This document shows positions 25,280 through 33,632 of a DNA stretch of 64,000 nucleotides, in pieces. The stretch is from Candidatus Sulfotelmatobacter sp. (GTDB lineage: Bacteria; Vulcanimicrobiota; Vulcanimicrobiia; Vulcanimicrobiales; Vulcanimicrobiaceae). The notes under the pieces were generated by a model that saw only the letters and a program-made list of their open reading frames with translations, was not told the origin of the DNA and did not search any database. The stretch covers positions 21,355 through 85,354 of the forward strand of contig DATJRY010000020.1 of assembly GCA_035504415.1 (NCBI GenBank), given 5' to 3'. Position numbers and translations under genes: made by a program. Within the stretch, counting starts at the first letter, position 1; every line of letters begins with the position of its first letter.

Positions 25280-26185
25280 ATGGCTGGTAAAACGCACCTT
25301 CCTTTTGATGTTGTCGAGGCAGCAATCCAAGTTGCGGGCCAGGCATTTCACTATAAGAGCGGCTTGAAAAGGCTGTTCTTACGGGCGGGAGTACCACCCG
25401 CGATGTACGAGCGCTATGAGCAAGAAATGAAATATGTCATCGCGAGGAATGTTTTTGCTGATCTCGATGAACGCAGCACCGCAGGATACGAAATCGCGGT
25501 GCGGATTGTTCAAGAGATGTGCTCAATTAGGCGCATTGCTGATCCGAGCGTTGATGCAGCGGCTGCCAAGAAGGCCATTGAGCGGCTTAAGCAGCTTGCG
25601 AATGCTACCCTTATTTCCGAGGCAGAAGACGAGGTCGAACGAAAACGCCGGGAGCGACTCGAAAGCGAAAGGCTTTCGCAACTAAACTTCCGCCAAAAGA
25701 CGCTCGGCGAGTTGCTACTGAAATACGGAGAACTGCTAAGAGAGGCGAATAGGCAAAAGGCCGGCTACGCCCTCGAAGAATTGCTTGAGGACCTTTTCCG
25801 AGCATATGAATTGGAATATAGACCATCTTATCGAGCGGCAGCGCAGCAGATCGATGGCGCTTTCAAGTTTGAAAAATTTGACTATCTGCTGGAAGTCAAG
25901 TGGACACAAGACGAAGCCGGACTTGAGCAGTTAGTAGCATTTAAGGGGAAGGTAGATAGCAAGATTCAGAGCACCCGCGGATTGTTCTTGTCAATGAATG
26001 GCTTTCGGGCCGACGTCGTCGAGGTTTTTCACCGCGGTACGAGCACAAACGTCATTTTGATGGACGGGCATGACTTGGTACTGATTCTCGAGGGACGGAT
26101 CGAGCTACCTGATGCACTCGAATTAAAAACTTCGAAAGCCGCTCACGAGGGCACGCTATATGTGCCCCTCAGGCTCCACTGCTAG
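25280..26185 (+). CDS. PD-(D/E)XK (Mrr-like) nuclease domain protein, probably acquired
   Basis: 301 aa from ATG 25280 (GTG 25268 possible). The N-terminal half is helical and charged, with a likely coiled coil (~95-150). The C-terminal half has a restriction-endonuclease fold pattern: Glu-rich helix YALEELLEDLF, then D192 in QQIDGAF and E205-x-K207 in LLEVKWT, the Asp and E-x-K of PD-(D/E)XK enzymes. Base composition is strikingly lower in GC than every neighbour, with many AAA, GAA, TTA and AGA-type codons, so recent transfer is likely. No methylase, helicase or toxin-antitoxin partner lies beside it. Possible lone defence nuclease; target unknown. Confidence 0.65.
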   Translation: MAGKTHLPFDVVEAAIQVAGQAFHYKSGLKRLFLRAGVPPAMYERYEQEMKYVIARNVFADLDERSTAGYEIAVRIVQEMCSIRRIADPSVDAAAAKKAIERLKQLANATLISEAEDEVERKRRERLESERLSQLNFRQKTLGELLLKYGELLREANRQKAGYALEELLEDLFRAYELEYRPSYRAAAQQIDGAFKFEKFDYLLEVKWTQDEAGLEQLVAFKGKVDSKIQSTRGLFLSMNGFRADVVEVFHRGTSTNVILMDGHDLVLILEGRIELPDALELKTSKAAHEGTLYVPLRLHC

Positions 26186-26218
26186 TGTTGAAGATTTCGG
26201 GGCTGGGGCATCTCAGCG

Positions 26219-26626
26219 CTAGCGGAGCTGCAGATCGTCCATGCGGCGCAGGCGCGCCGCCATCGTGCGCATCACGTCGAGTGCGAAGAAGGGTGTATTC
26301 TGGACGAGATAGAGGAACCGCTTCTGATCCACCTCGACGATCTTTGTCGGGGAGAACGCGGTCGCGGTGGCCGTGCGCGGCATCTGCTCGATGAGCGCCA
26401 TCTCACCGAACATCGCGCCTGCCCCGAGGCGTTCGACGACCATGTCGCCGACCGTGAGGACCACCTCGCCGTCGAGCACTACAAACATCGTGTTGCCGGG
26501 GTCGCCGCGGTGAAAGAGCGTCTCGCCGGCGATCAACGTCCGGATATTGGGGTCGTTCTCGAAAATGTTCACGAGACCACTCCGAAGCGGGGGCGGGAGG
26601 TGCACACTATTTTTCGCCAAGCTCAA
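26219..26626 (-). CDS. Stand-alone cyclic nucleotide-binding domain protein
   Basis: 135 aa. A single CRP-type cNMP-binding beta-roll: LFHRGDPGNTMFVVLDGEV and the phosphate-binding cassette GAMFGEMALIEQMPRTATA (~84-102), then the C helix. No DNA-binding domain follows, so it likely acts by protein contact. The TTG at 26626 is the first in-frame start; a GTG at VHLPPPLR is an alternative. Convergent with the nuclease gene and 27 bp downstream of the zincin gene. Confidence 0.82.
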   Translation of the reverse strand: MSLAKNSVHLPPPLRSGLVNIFENDPNIRTLIAGETLFHRGDPGNTMFVVLDGEVVLTVGDMVVERLGAGAMFGEMALIEQMPRTATATAFSPTKIVEVDQKRFLYLVQNTPFFALDVMRTMAARLRRMDDLQLR

Positions 26627-26653
26627 TGCCGTACCCCGCGTAGAAAACCCGCT

Positions 26654-27085
26654 TCAGTACGGTAGGTCGTCGTGCTCGAGGCCGAAGTAGTGACCGAGCT
26701 CGTGCATGACGGTCTCGCGGACCTCGCGGAGCGCTTCTCGCCGCGAGCGGGCGATGCGGTTGATCGGGCCGCGGAACACCGCGATCTCGTCCGGCAGCAG
26801 GGGGTCGTCCGGGCCGCGGTCCGGCAACGCGACGCCGCGGTAGATGCCGAGGATCTCACCGCCGTCCTCGTCGTCGTGCCCCACCACCGACTCGACGTCG
26901 TCGGCGTTCGGCTCTTCCTCGACCGCGATCACGACGTTGTCGAGCATGGCGGCGAACCGTTCCGGCAGCGACGCCAGCGCCTCTTCGACGACGGCCTCGA
27001 ACTCCGCGACCGTCAAGTTCGCGCCGGTATGCCGCGCCAGCCGCCGTTGGTATCGCGAACGCGGTGACGGATCCTGGCTTTCCAT
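26654..27085 (-). CDS. Small metallopeptidase (zincin_1/DUF1025-like)
   Basis: 143 aa from ATG 27085 (GTG 27106 is possible). The C-terminus carries HELGHYFGLEHDD: H128-E129, H132 and H138 form an extended HExxHxxGxxH zinc site. The rest (LTVAEFEAVVEEALASLPE, IYRGVALPDRG, LPDEIAVFRGPI) matches the small cytoplasmic zincin family found beside many regulators. No signal peptide. Substrate unknown. Confidence 0.88.
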   Translation of the reverse strand: MESQDPSPRSRYQRRLARHTGANLTVAEFEAVVEEALASLPERFAAMLDNVVIAVEEEPNADDVESVVGHDDEDGGEILGIYRGVALPDRGPDDPLLPDEIAVFRGPINRIARSRREALREVRETVMHELGHYFGLEHDDLPY

Positions 27086-27191
27086 CGCGCCGATCGCCTT
27101 CCGCACCCTTGCGCGAAAGCACTGCTGAATGAGAGCCGGGTGACAAGCGGGCGCGTGTCGTGAGGGAAAGCGACGGAGTCTGGTAGTGCGC

Positions 27192-27206
27192 TGAGAACCA
27201 TTCTCA
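27192..27206. promoter_or_regulatory. Fur-box-like palindrome upstream of macAB
   Basis: TGAGAA-CCA-TTCTCA, a perfect 6-base inverted repeat centred about 56 bp before the macA start. Laid on the classical 7-1-7 Fur site TGATAAT-n-ATTATCA it agrees at 11 of 14 positions. A metal-responsive repressor is therefore a good candidate regulator of the efflux operon. Confidence 0.5.
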
Positions 27207-27254
27207 TCTTACGTTCAACACGTTCGGCAGTCTGGGAGCGTCGTACAGAGTGCC

Positions 27255-28946
27255 ATGAATATCGCAGAGCGGCCGGCGACGAACGACCGCATTCATACCG
27301 TCATCTTGGAGCCTCCGCGCCGTCGCCCGCGGATCTGGCTCGCTGCCGCGGCGGTGCTCTGCATCGTCGCGATCATCGCTACACTGTTCGTCGTGCGTTC
27401 GCGTGCGTCGGCGGTGAGCTACACGACCGTTCCGGCGCAGACGGGATCTCTCGCGCAGACCGTCACCGCGACCGGCACGCTCAACCCGCAGAACACGATC
27501 AACGTCGGCACGCAGGTGTCCGGCACGATCAACACGATCCAAGCCGACTACAACTCCCACGTGAAGAAGGGCCAAGTCCTGGCCACGATCGATCCGACGA
27601 CCTTCAACGCGGCGTTGGCGCAGGCGCAAGCACAGCTGGCGCAGGCGCAAGCGAACGCGCAGGCCGCCGCGGCCACCGCCACCGGCGGCCCCTCGAGCGT
27701 CGCCGAGGCGTCGGCGCAGGCCGCCGCCGCGGCCGCGGCCAGCAAAGCCGCGCTCGCGACCGCCCAATCGGCCCAGGCCGGCATCGCCACCGCGCAGTCG
27801 ACGGTGACCAAGGACCAGAGCGCGCTCACCCTCGCGCAGCAGACGTTGTCTCGCGACCGGCAGCTGCTGGCTCAGGGCTACGTCGCGCAGAACCAGGTCG
27901 ACACCGATCAGACCAACTTCGTCGCCGCCCAGCAGACGCTCGACGCGGCCAAGCTCGCCGTGACGCAAGCGCAAGCTCAGACCGCCGCTGCACAAGCGCA
28001 GGCGGTTCAGGCCGGCGCGACGCAGCAGGCGCAGACGGCACAGACGGGCGTGAGCAGCGCGCAGGCGGCGAATCAGGCCGCCACCGCGCAGGCCGACATC
28101 GCGGCGATCGGGATCGATCGCGCGCAGGTGACGACCGCCGAGCAGAACGTCAAGAACACGATCATCACCTCGCCGGTCGACGGCACGGTGATCGCGCGTG
28201 ACGTCACGGTCGGGCAGACCGTCGCGGCCAGCCTGCAGACGCCAACGCTGTTCTCGATCGCGCAGGACCTCTCGAAGATGGAGCTGGACCTCGCGGTCGG
28301 CGAGCCCGATATCGGGCACGTCGCGGCCGGGGACCCGGTCAGCTTCAGCGTCCTGGCGTTCCCCAACCGCACCTTCACCGGGACCGTCGAGCAGGTGCGT
28401 CAAGCGCCGACGACCGTCAACAACGTCGTGACCTACACCGTCGTGGTGCTGGTCGGCAACACGGACGGCTCGCTGCTCCCGGGCATGACGGCCAACGCGA
28501 CGATCCAAGTCGCGCACGTCGACAACGCCACCATCGTCCCGCTGGCCGCACTCAGCTTCCAGCCGCCGAGCGGCGCGTTCGGCAGCCATCACGCACGTCG
28601 TCCGCAGGGTGCGAGCGCACCGGCCGGTGCCGCCAAGTCGACGGCGCATGCGTCGAGCAGCTCTCCGTGGGGCGCGACGCAGACGGTGAGCAGCGGCGCG
28701 GTGACGCCGGGCTCGACCGGACGCGTGTTCGTCCTGAGCGGCAAGACGCTGCGGCCGGTTCCGGTCCACGTCGGACTCGTCAGCGCGACGCAGGCGACGG
28801 TTACGCCGCTGCGCGGGACCCTCGCGGCCGGTGACGCGATCGTCACCGCCGACACCGGCGGCGCGCGGGCGACGCACGCCGCAGCCGGCAATCCGCTGGC
28901 CGGTGGTCAGGGCGGCGGTGGCCGGATGCTCGGAGGTGTGCGATGA
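27255..28946 (+). CDS. macA: Periplasmic adaptor (membrane fusion) protein of a MacAB-type exporter
   Basis: 563 aa. Short cytoplasmic tail, one membrane helix (~28-46), then the barrel-sandwich lipoyl half (GSLAQTVTATGTLNPQ, VGTQVSGTINTI, KGQVLATIDPTTF), a very long Ala/Gln-rich alpha-hairpin (~115-290), the second lipoyl half (TSPVDGTVIARDVTVG), a beta-barrel (PNRTFTGTVEQVRQ) and a C-terminal membrane-proximal domain with a low-complexity insert (~440-490). It links the inner-membrane ABC pump to an outer-membrane channel; no TolC-type gene is in the window. Its stop overlaps the ATPase start (ATGA). Confidence 0.93.
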   Translation: MNIAERPATNDRIHTVILEPPRRRPRIWLAAAAVLCIVAIIATLFVVRSRASAVSYTTVPAQTGSLAQTVTATGTLNPQNTINVGTQVSGTINTIQADYNSHVKKGQVLATIDPTTFNAALAQAQAQLAQAQANAQAAAATATGGPSSVAEASAQAAAAAAASKAALATAQSAQAGIATAQSTVTKDQSALTLAQQTLSRDRQLLAQGYVAQNQVDTDQTNFVAAQQTLDAAKLAVTQAQAQTAAAQAQAVQAGATQQAQTAQTGVSSAQAANQAATAQADIAAIGIDRAQVTTAEQNVKNTIITSPVDGTVIARDVTVGQTVAASLQTPTLFSIAQDLSKMELDLAVGEPDIGHVAAGDPVSFSVLAFPNRTFTGTVEQVRQAPTTVNNVVTYTVVVLVGNTDGSLLPGMTANATIQVAHVDNATIVPLAALSFQPPSGAFGSHHARRPQGASAPAGAAKSTAHASSSSPWGATQTVSSGAVTPGSTGRVFVLSGKTLRPVPVHVGLVSATQATVTPLRGTLAAGDAIVTADTGGARATHAAAGNPLAGGQGGGGRMLGGVR

Positions 28947-29649
28947 CACCGGTCGTCCAAGTGCGCGCTCTGCGCAAGGTCTATCCGCTCGACGGCGGCG
29001 ACGACGTCGTCGCCCTGCGCGGGGTGGACCTCGACATCCATGACGGCGAGTTCCTCGCCGTCATGGGGCCCTCGGGCTCGGGCAAGTCGACGTTCATGCA
29101 CATCGTCGGCCTGCTCGACCAGCCGACGTCCGGTTCGTACACCTTCGCCGGTCACGAGCTGACCTCGCTGGGCAAGGACCAGCTCGCCGACCTGCGCTCG
29201 CGGGCGCTGGGGTTCGTCTTCCAGGCGTACAATCTGCTGCCGCGCACGACGGCGGTCGAGAACGTCGAGCTGCCGATGATCTACGCCGGCGTCTCGGCGA
29301 GCGAACGCCGCGAGAAGGCGATGGCGGCGCTCGACGCGGTCGGGCTCGCCAAGTACGCGCATCATCAGCCCAATCAGCTCTCCGGCGGTCAGCAGCAGCG
29401 CGTCGCCATCGCGCGCTCGATCGTCAACCAACCACAATTGATCCTGGCCGACGAGCCGACCGGCGCGCTCGACACCGCGTCCTCCGAGGACGTGATGGCG
29501 CTCTTCCGGCGGCTCAACGAGGAACGCGGCATCACCGTCATGCTCGTCACGCACGAGCCCGACGTCGCCGCGCACGCGCGCCGGCTGGTCACGTTTCGCG
29601 ACGGCGTCATCGTCTCCGATGCGCCGACCGCGAAGGAGGTCGTGCTGGC

Positions 29650-29653
<4 letters not shown>
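28943..29653 (+). CDS. macB: ABC transporter ATPase, MacB/LolD type
   Basis: 236 aa. Nucleotide-binding domain with Walker A GPSGSGKST, Q-loop FVFQAYNLLP, signature LSGGQQQR, Walker B LILADEPTGALD and the switch His in VTHEP. Here MacB is split: the ATPase and the permease are separate polypeptides joined by four-base overlaps. Drives export of a macrolide, peptide or siderophore-like substrate. Confidence 0.95.
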
Positions 29654-30870
<1,217 letters not shown>

Positions 30871-30880
30871 CGCGCGAAGA

Positions 30881-30912
30881 GGGAGCGCGTCGCCTGACGG
30901 CGGCGCGCTCCC
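30881..30912 (+). terminator. Strong GC hairpin after the macAB operon
   Basis: GGGAGCGCG pairs with CGCGCTCCC and the inner CGCC with GGCG, joined by one G-T pair, giving about 14 bp closed by the loop TGAC. There is no following T-tract, so it may act as a 3' mRNA-end stabiliser or a poor intrinsic terminator rather than a classical one. Confidence 0.6.
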
Positions 30913-30923
30913 CAGACGCTAGC

Positions 30924-31090
30924 GTCCCTTACCACTGCATCGGTGCGCGGTCGCAGGGACTTGAGAGCTCGATTGTGCGCTGCGAAGCGGGTCACAGATC
31001 GAGCTGCCGCCACCCGTGCCGGCAGGTGCCAGGCAAGGGCCTTCATCGTTATCCGGCGCCGTCGAATGGGGACGTTGCCGGACACGATGA
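30924..31090 (+). ncRNA. Structured leader of three consecutive hairpins before the WGxxGxxG gene
   Basis: Hairpin 1: GTCCCT (30924-30929) with AGGGAC (30955-30960). Hairpin 2: AGCTCGAT-TGTG-CGCT (30966-30981) with AGCG, CACA and ATCGAGCT (30986-31005), closed by GCGA. Hairpin 3: TCATCGT (31043-31049) with ACGATGA (31084-31090), TCCGGC with GCCGGA, and CGTC with GACG. The third places the ATG at 31087 inside its paired 3' arm, which would hide the start codon. It is not a riboswitch class I recognise. The + strand assignment assumes it belongs to the downstream gene. Confidence 0.45.
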
Positions 31091-31824
31091 GCAGGACGAG
31101 TACGCAGAAGACGGCAGCCGGCGCCCTCTTGGCGCTGGCGCTGGGGGTCCTCCCGGCGCTCGCGATCGCGCAGGGAACGGGCGCCGGCGGGGGCACGAGC
31201 GGCGGTGCAGGCACGAGCGGCGGCACGAGCGCCGGTGCCAACGGAACCGGGGGCGCCAACGGCAGCGCGGCCGGCACGAACGGCGGCACGACCGGGACGA
31301 CGAGCACGACCAACGGGTCGACGGGGACGAACGGCGTCTCGACCGACACGACCGGCTCGACCAACGCGACCGGCAACAACGGCACGACGAACGCCAACGG
31401 CACGTCGACCGACACCACGACCAACGCGAACGGCACCAACGCCAACGGGACCGGCGGCACGACCAATGCGGCGGGTGGCGGGAACGACAACGGCACCGGC
31501 ACGGGCTCGACCAACGCCAACGGCGGTACCGGCGGCGGCAACGGCAGCGCGAACGGCGGCAGCGCCGGTCAGGACACGAAGACGACCGACAACACCTCGT
31601 CGAGCGGCGAAGGCGGCGGCTGGGGCCTGATCGGTCTGCTCGGCCTACTGGGCCTGATCGGGCTGCGCCCGAAGCGCGCGACGACCACGACCGTCGCGAC
31701 CAAGCCGCCGGTGACGGCCGCGCCGATGACCGATCCGCTGACCGGCAAGACGATCGCCGTCGTCAAGGAAGAGACGGTCGTCGAGCCGGTCGTCAGCGAA
31801 GTCGGCGTGGGCGACGAAGGTTAA
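31087..31824 (+). CDS. Exported low-complexity protein with WGxxGxxG-type C-terminal anchor
   Basis: 245 aa. Signal peptide (~1-29, ending ALAIAQ), then ~135 residues of Gly/Thr/Asn/Ser low complexity (NGTGGANGSAAG-like), a C-terminal hydrophobic segment GWGLIGLLGLLGLIGLRPKR (~176-195) that matches the WGxxGxxG sorting-signal style, and a 50-residue polar tail. Unusually, the tail extends well past the basic RPKR that normally ends such signals. The start codon lies in a predicted hairpin; an in-frame ATG at 31066 is an alternative. Its TAA overlaps the convergent dioxygenase stop (TTAA). Confidence 0.75.
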   Translation: MSRTSTQKTAAGALLALALGVLPALAIAQGTGAGGGTSGGAGTSGGTSAGANGTGGANGSAAGTNGGTTGTTSTTNGSTGTNGVSTDTTGSTNATGNNGTTNANGTSTDTTTNANGTNANGTGGTTNAAGGGNDNGTGTGSTNANGGTGGGNGSANGGSAGQDTKTTDNTSSSGEGGGWGLIGLLGLLGLIGLRPKRATTTTVATKPPVTAAPMTDPLTGKTIAVVKEETVVEPVVSEVGVGDEG

Positions 31825-32681
31825 CGGAACCAGAAGTTCGACTGACCGGTTCCGATCGCGGCCTCGTAGCGGCCGAACTGCTGGCCCGGCGTGTTCCACG
31901 CCGGGCCGCCGTGCGCTCCGGCCAGCACGAGATAGTGCGCGAAGCGCCCCTCGGGCGAGCACGTCCGGCGGAACTCGTCGGCGTGCGCCAGCACGGCGGC
32001 GTGATCGCCGGCGCGCCACCAATCCATGATCCGCTCGTCCCATGCGCGCAGCGCCGGGTCGCTGATGTCGCGCGGATCGGCGCTGGCGCGCTCGCGGATC
32101 GTGGCCAGCGGCCAGAACCGGTGCGACATCCCGCCCGAGGCGATCAGCAGCACGCGCCGTCCGGTCCGCGTGGCGGCGGCCGCGATCGCCTCACCCAAAC
32201 GCAGGTTCGGCTCGACCTCGGCGGTGTCGCAGACGGAGATCGGCAGGACGCGCTGCTTGGCCGGGCCCGGGTTGTAGTAGTGCATCGGGTTGAGCGTCCC
32301 GTAGTGCACCGGCAGGCCGCGGTGCGCGGCCGCCTCGGCCGGCACGCCGCGCTCGCGCGCCTCCGCCGCGATCGCGGCGGCCAGCTCGGGATCGCCCGGA
32401 TAGTCGTAGGCGTACTCGTGGATCATCCACGGGATCTCGTCCGAGGTGTAGATGCCCGCGTGCCGTTCGTGCGCGTTGAGGACGAACTCGAGCGTCGTGT
32501 GCCAGTGGGTGTCGATCAGCACGAACGTGTCGAACTCGAGCGCCGCGATGCGCTCGCGGTGAATCTGCGCGAGCGCGTCGTAGAACGTCGTGATGTTGTC
32601 GCGCATATACTCGCGCCGCGCCTGCTGGTCGAGGATCATCAGGCGCGGGACGTGCGTCGAGAACAGGCCGGCGGCGATCAC
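31821..32681 (-). CDS. Class III extradiol ring-cleavage dioxygenase (LigB superfamily)
   Basis: 286 aa, GTG start overlapping the upstream di-iron gene stop (GTGA). LigB/HpaD-type iron dioxygenase that opens catechols next to the hydroxyls. Candidate Fe ligands and active-site residues: H10 in LFSTHVPR, H59/H61 in LIDTHWHTT, and a catalytic His in SGGMSHRF. With the aldehyde dehydrogenase and DHDPS-type lyase in the same operon it suggests meta-cleavage of a catechol such as homoprotocatechuate; the exact substrate is not clear. Confidence 0.88.
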   Translation of the reverse strand: MIAAGLFSTHVPRLMILDQQARREYMRDNITTFYDALAQIHRERIAALEFDTFVLIDTHWHTTLEFVLNAHERHAGIYTSDEIPWMIHEYAYDYPGDPELAAAIAAEARERGVPAEAAAHRGLPVHYGTLNPMHYYNPGPAKQRVLPISVCDTAEVEPNLRLGEAIAAAATRTGRRVLLIASGGMSHRFWPLATIRERASADPRDISDPALRAWDERIMDWWRAGDHAAVLAHADEFRRTCSPEGRFAHYLVLAGAHGGPAWNTPGQQFGRYEAAIGTGQSNFWFR

Positions 32682-33565
32682 GCGACGATGGCGGCTCGGC
32701 TGTCCTCCGGCGTCCAGCCGTCGGGGCCGGCGTAGCGCATCGGCGGCAGGTTGGGGATCTTCGAGCGGAAGATCAGGTACTGGCGAAAACCATCGAGCTC
32801 GAACTGCCGCTTGTCGGCGATCATGCCGGCCTCGTAGAGTGAGTTGGCGATGGCGGAGTCGCGGCCGAGCTTGCGGATCGTGATCGGCAGCAGCTTCTCT
32901 TCGAGGTCGAGGATGCGGAAGGCGGCCTCTTCGGGGTCGGGCGACGCGTCGATCGCCTCTTTGACGATCTTCAGCCCGGTCCCGATGTGCCGCACCTCGT
33001 CGTGCATGACGTACTCGTAGGTCACCGCGGTCGCCAGGTCGCCGTAGCGTTTGGCCAGGTCGATGATCGAGTTGAAGAGCACGTGCGCCGAGTACGACTC
33101 GAGCGTGCAGACCTGGCCGTAGACGATCTCGACGAAGGTCGGCAGCCCGTTGACGAAGCGGAACAGCTCGGTCTGCTCGTAGGGAACGTCGAGCGAGTCG
33201 GCCAGATCGAGGTCGCGCACGCGACGCCACTCGATCTGGGTGTGCCGCACCTCGTCGAGCGCGTGCGTCGCGTAGAAGTACTGGATCGTCGGCCGGTTGG
33301 TCTTGGTGATGATCTGCGCGACTTGGCTGGTCGTCTGCGCCTCGCCCCAGCAGGTCGTCAGCATGATCGGCTTCATCGCCGCCTTGTACTCGCGGGAGAG
33401 CTCCGGATCGTGCGTCTTGTGCGTGCGATACTTTTCGAGCAGCGCCTTGGTGTCGCGGTACTGGTGCTCGATGTATTCTTCGTACGACTCGAGCGTGCCG
33501 AAGGTCTGCAGCTCCGCGTCGGGGACGTGCTTGGGGATGACGCTGACGGAGTTCACGAATGACAT
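32678..33565 (-). CDS. Ferritin-like di-iron protein, putative oxygenase of an aromatic pathway
   Basis: 295 aa, with AGAGGA six bases before the ATG. Ligand spacing is the full di-iron set: E75 (WGEAQ), E105-x-x-H108 (LDEVRHTQ), E155 (TLESY), E190-x-x-H193 (HDEVRHIG). DEVRHTQ recalls hydroxylase alpha subunits of bacterial multicomponent monooxygenases, but the protein is only about 60 percent of their length and no reductase or effector subunit is present. It precedes the extradiol dioxygenase with a four-base overlap, so it may hydroxylate the ring to make the catechol. Function inferred from context. Confidence 0.78.
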   Translation of the reverse strand: MSFVNSVSVIPKHVPDAELQTFGTLESYEEYIEHQYRDTKALLEKYRTHKTHDPELSREYKAAMKPIMLTTCWGEAQTTSQVAQIITKTNRPTIQYFYATHALDEVRHTQIEWRRVRDLDLADSLDVPYEQTELFRFVNGLPTFVEIVYGQVCTLESYSAHVLFNSIIDLAKRYGDLATAVTYEYVMHDEVRHIGTGLKIVKEAIDASPDPEEAAFRILDLEEKLLPITIRKLGRDSAIANSLYEAGMIADKRQFELDGFRQYLIFRSKIPNLPPMRYAGPDGWTPEDSRAAIVA

Positions 33566-33580
33566 GACGTTCCTCTTCAG

Positions 33581-33632
33581 GCGGCTCGGGCGAAGCCCGA
33601 ACGCGAAGGCTTCCGCGAAGCGGAAGCCACTA
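33581..33632 (-). repeat. Two-hairpin dispersed repeat, copy 1
   Basis: Reading on the minus strand it starts with the TAG stop of the aldehyde dehydrogenase and runs into the 64-bp gap before the di-iron gene. Hairpin A: GGCTTCCGC with GCGGAAGCC around a three-base loop; hairpin B: TCGGGC with GCCCGA. It lies between two genes of one operon, so it is probably not simply a terminator. Related copies are at 47884 and 59232. Confidence 0.8.

Noticed and set aside
25149..25367. A 72-codon frame ahead of the low-GC nuclease gene
   Set aside because: Overlaps the start of the nuclease in another frame and shows no SD, domain or sensible composition.
30881..30912. The hairpin after macAB as a classical Rho-independent terminator
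   Set aside because: Strong stem but no T-tract; kept only as a probable 3' end structure.
31190..31560. GC-rich simple-sequence stretch as a possible non-coding repeat
   Set aside because: It is the Gly/Thr/Asn-rich part of an intact reading frame with signal peptide and anchor.
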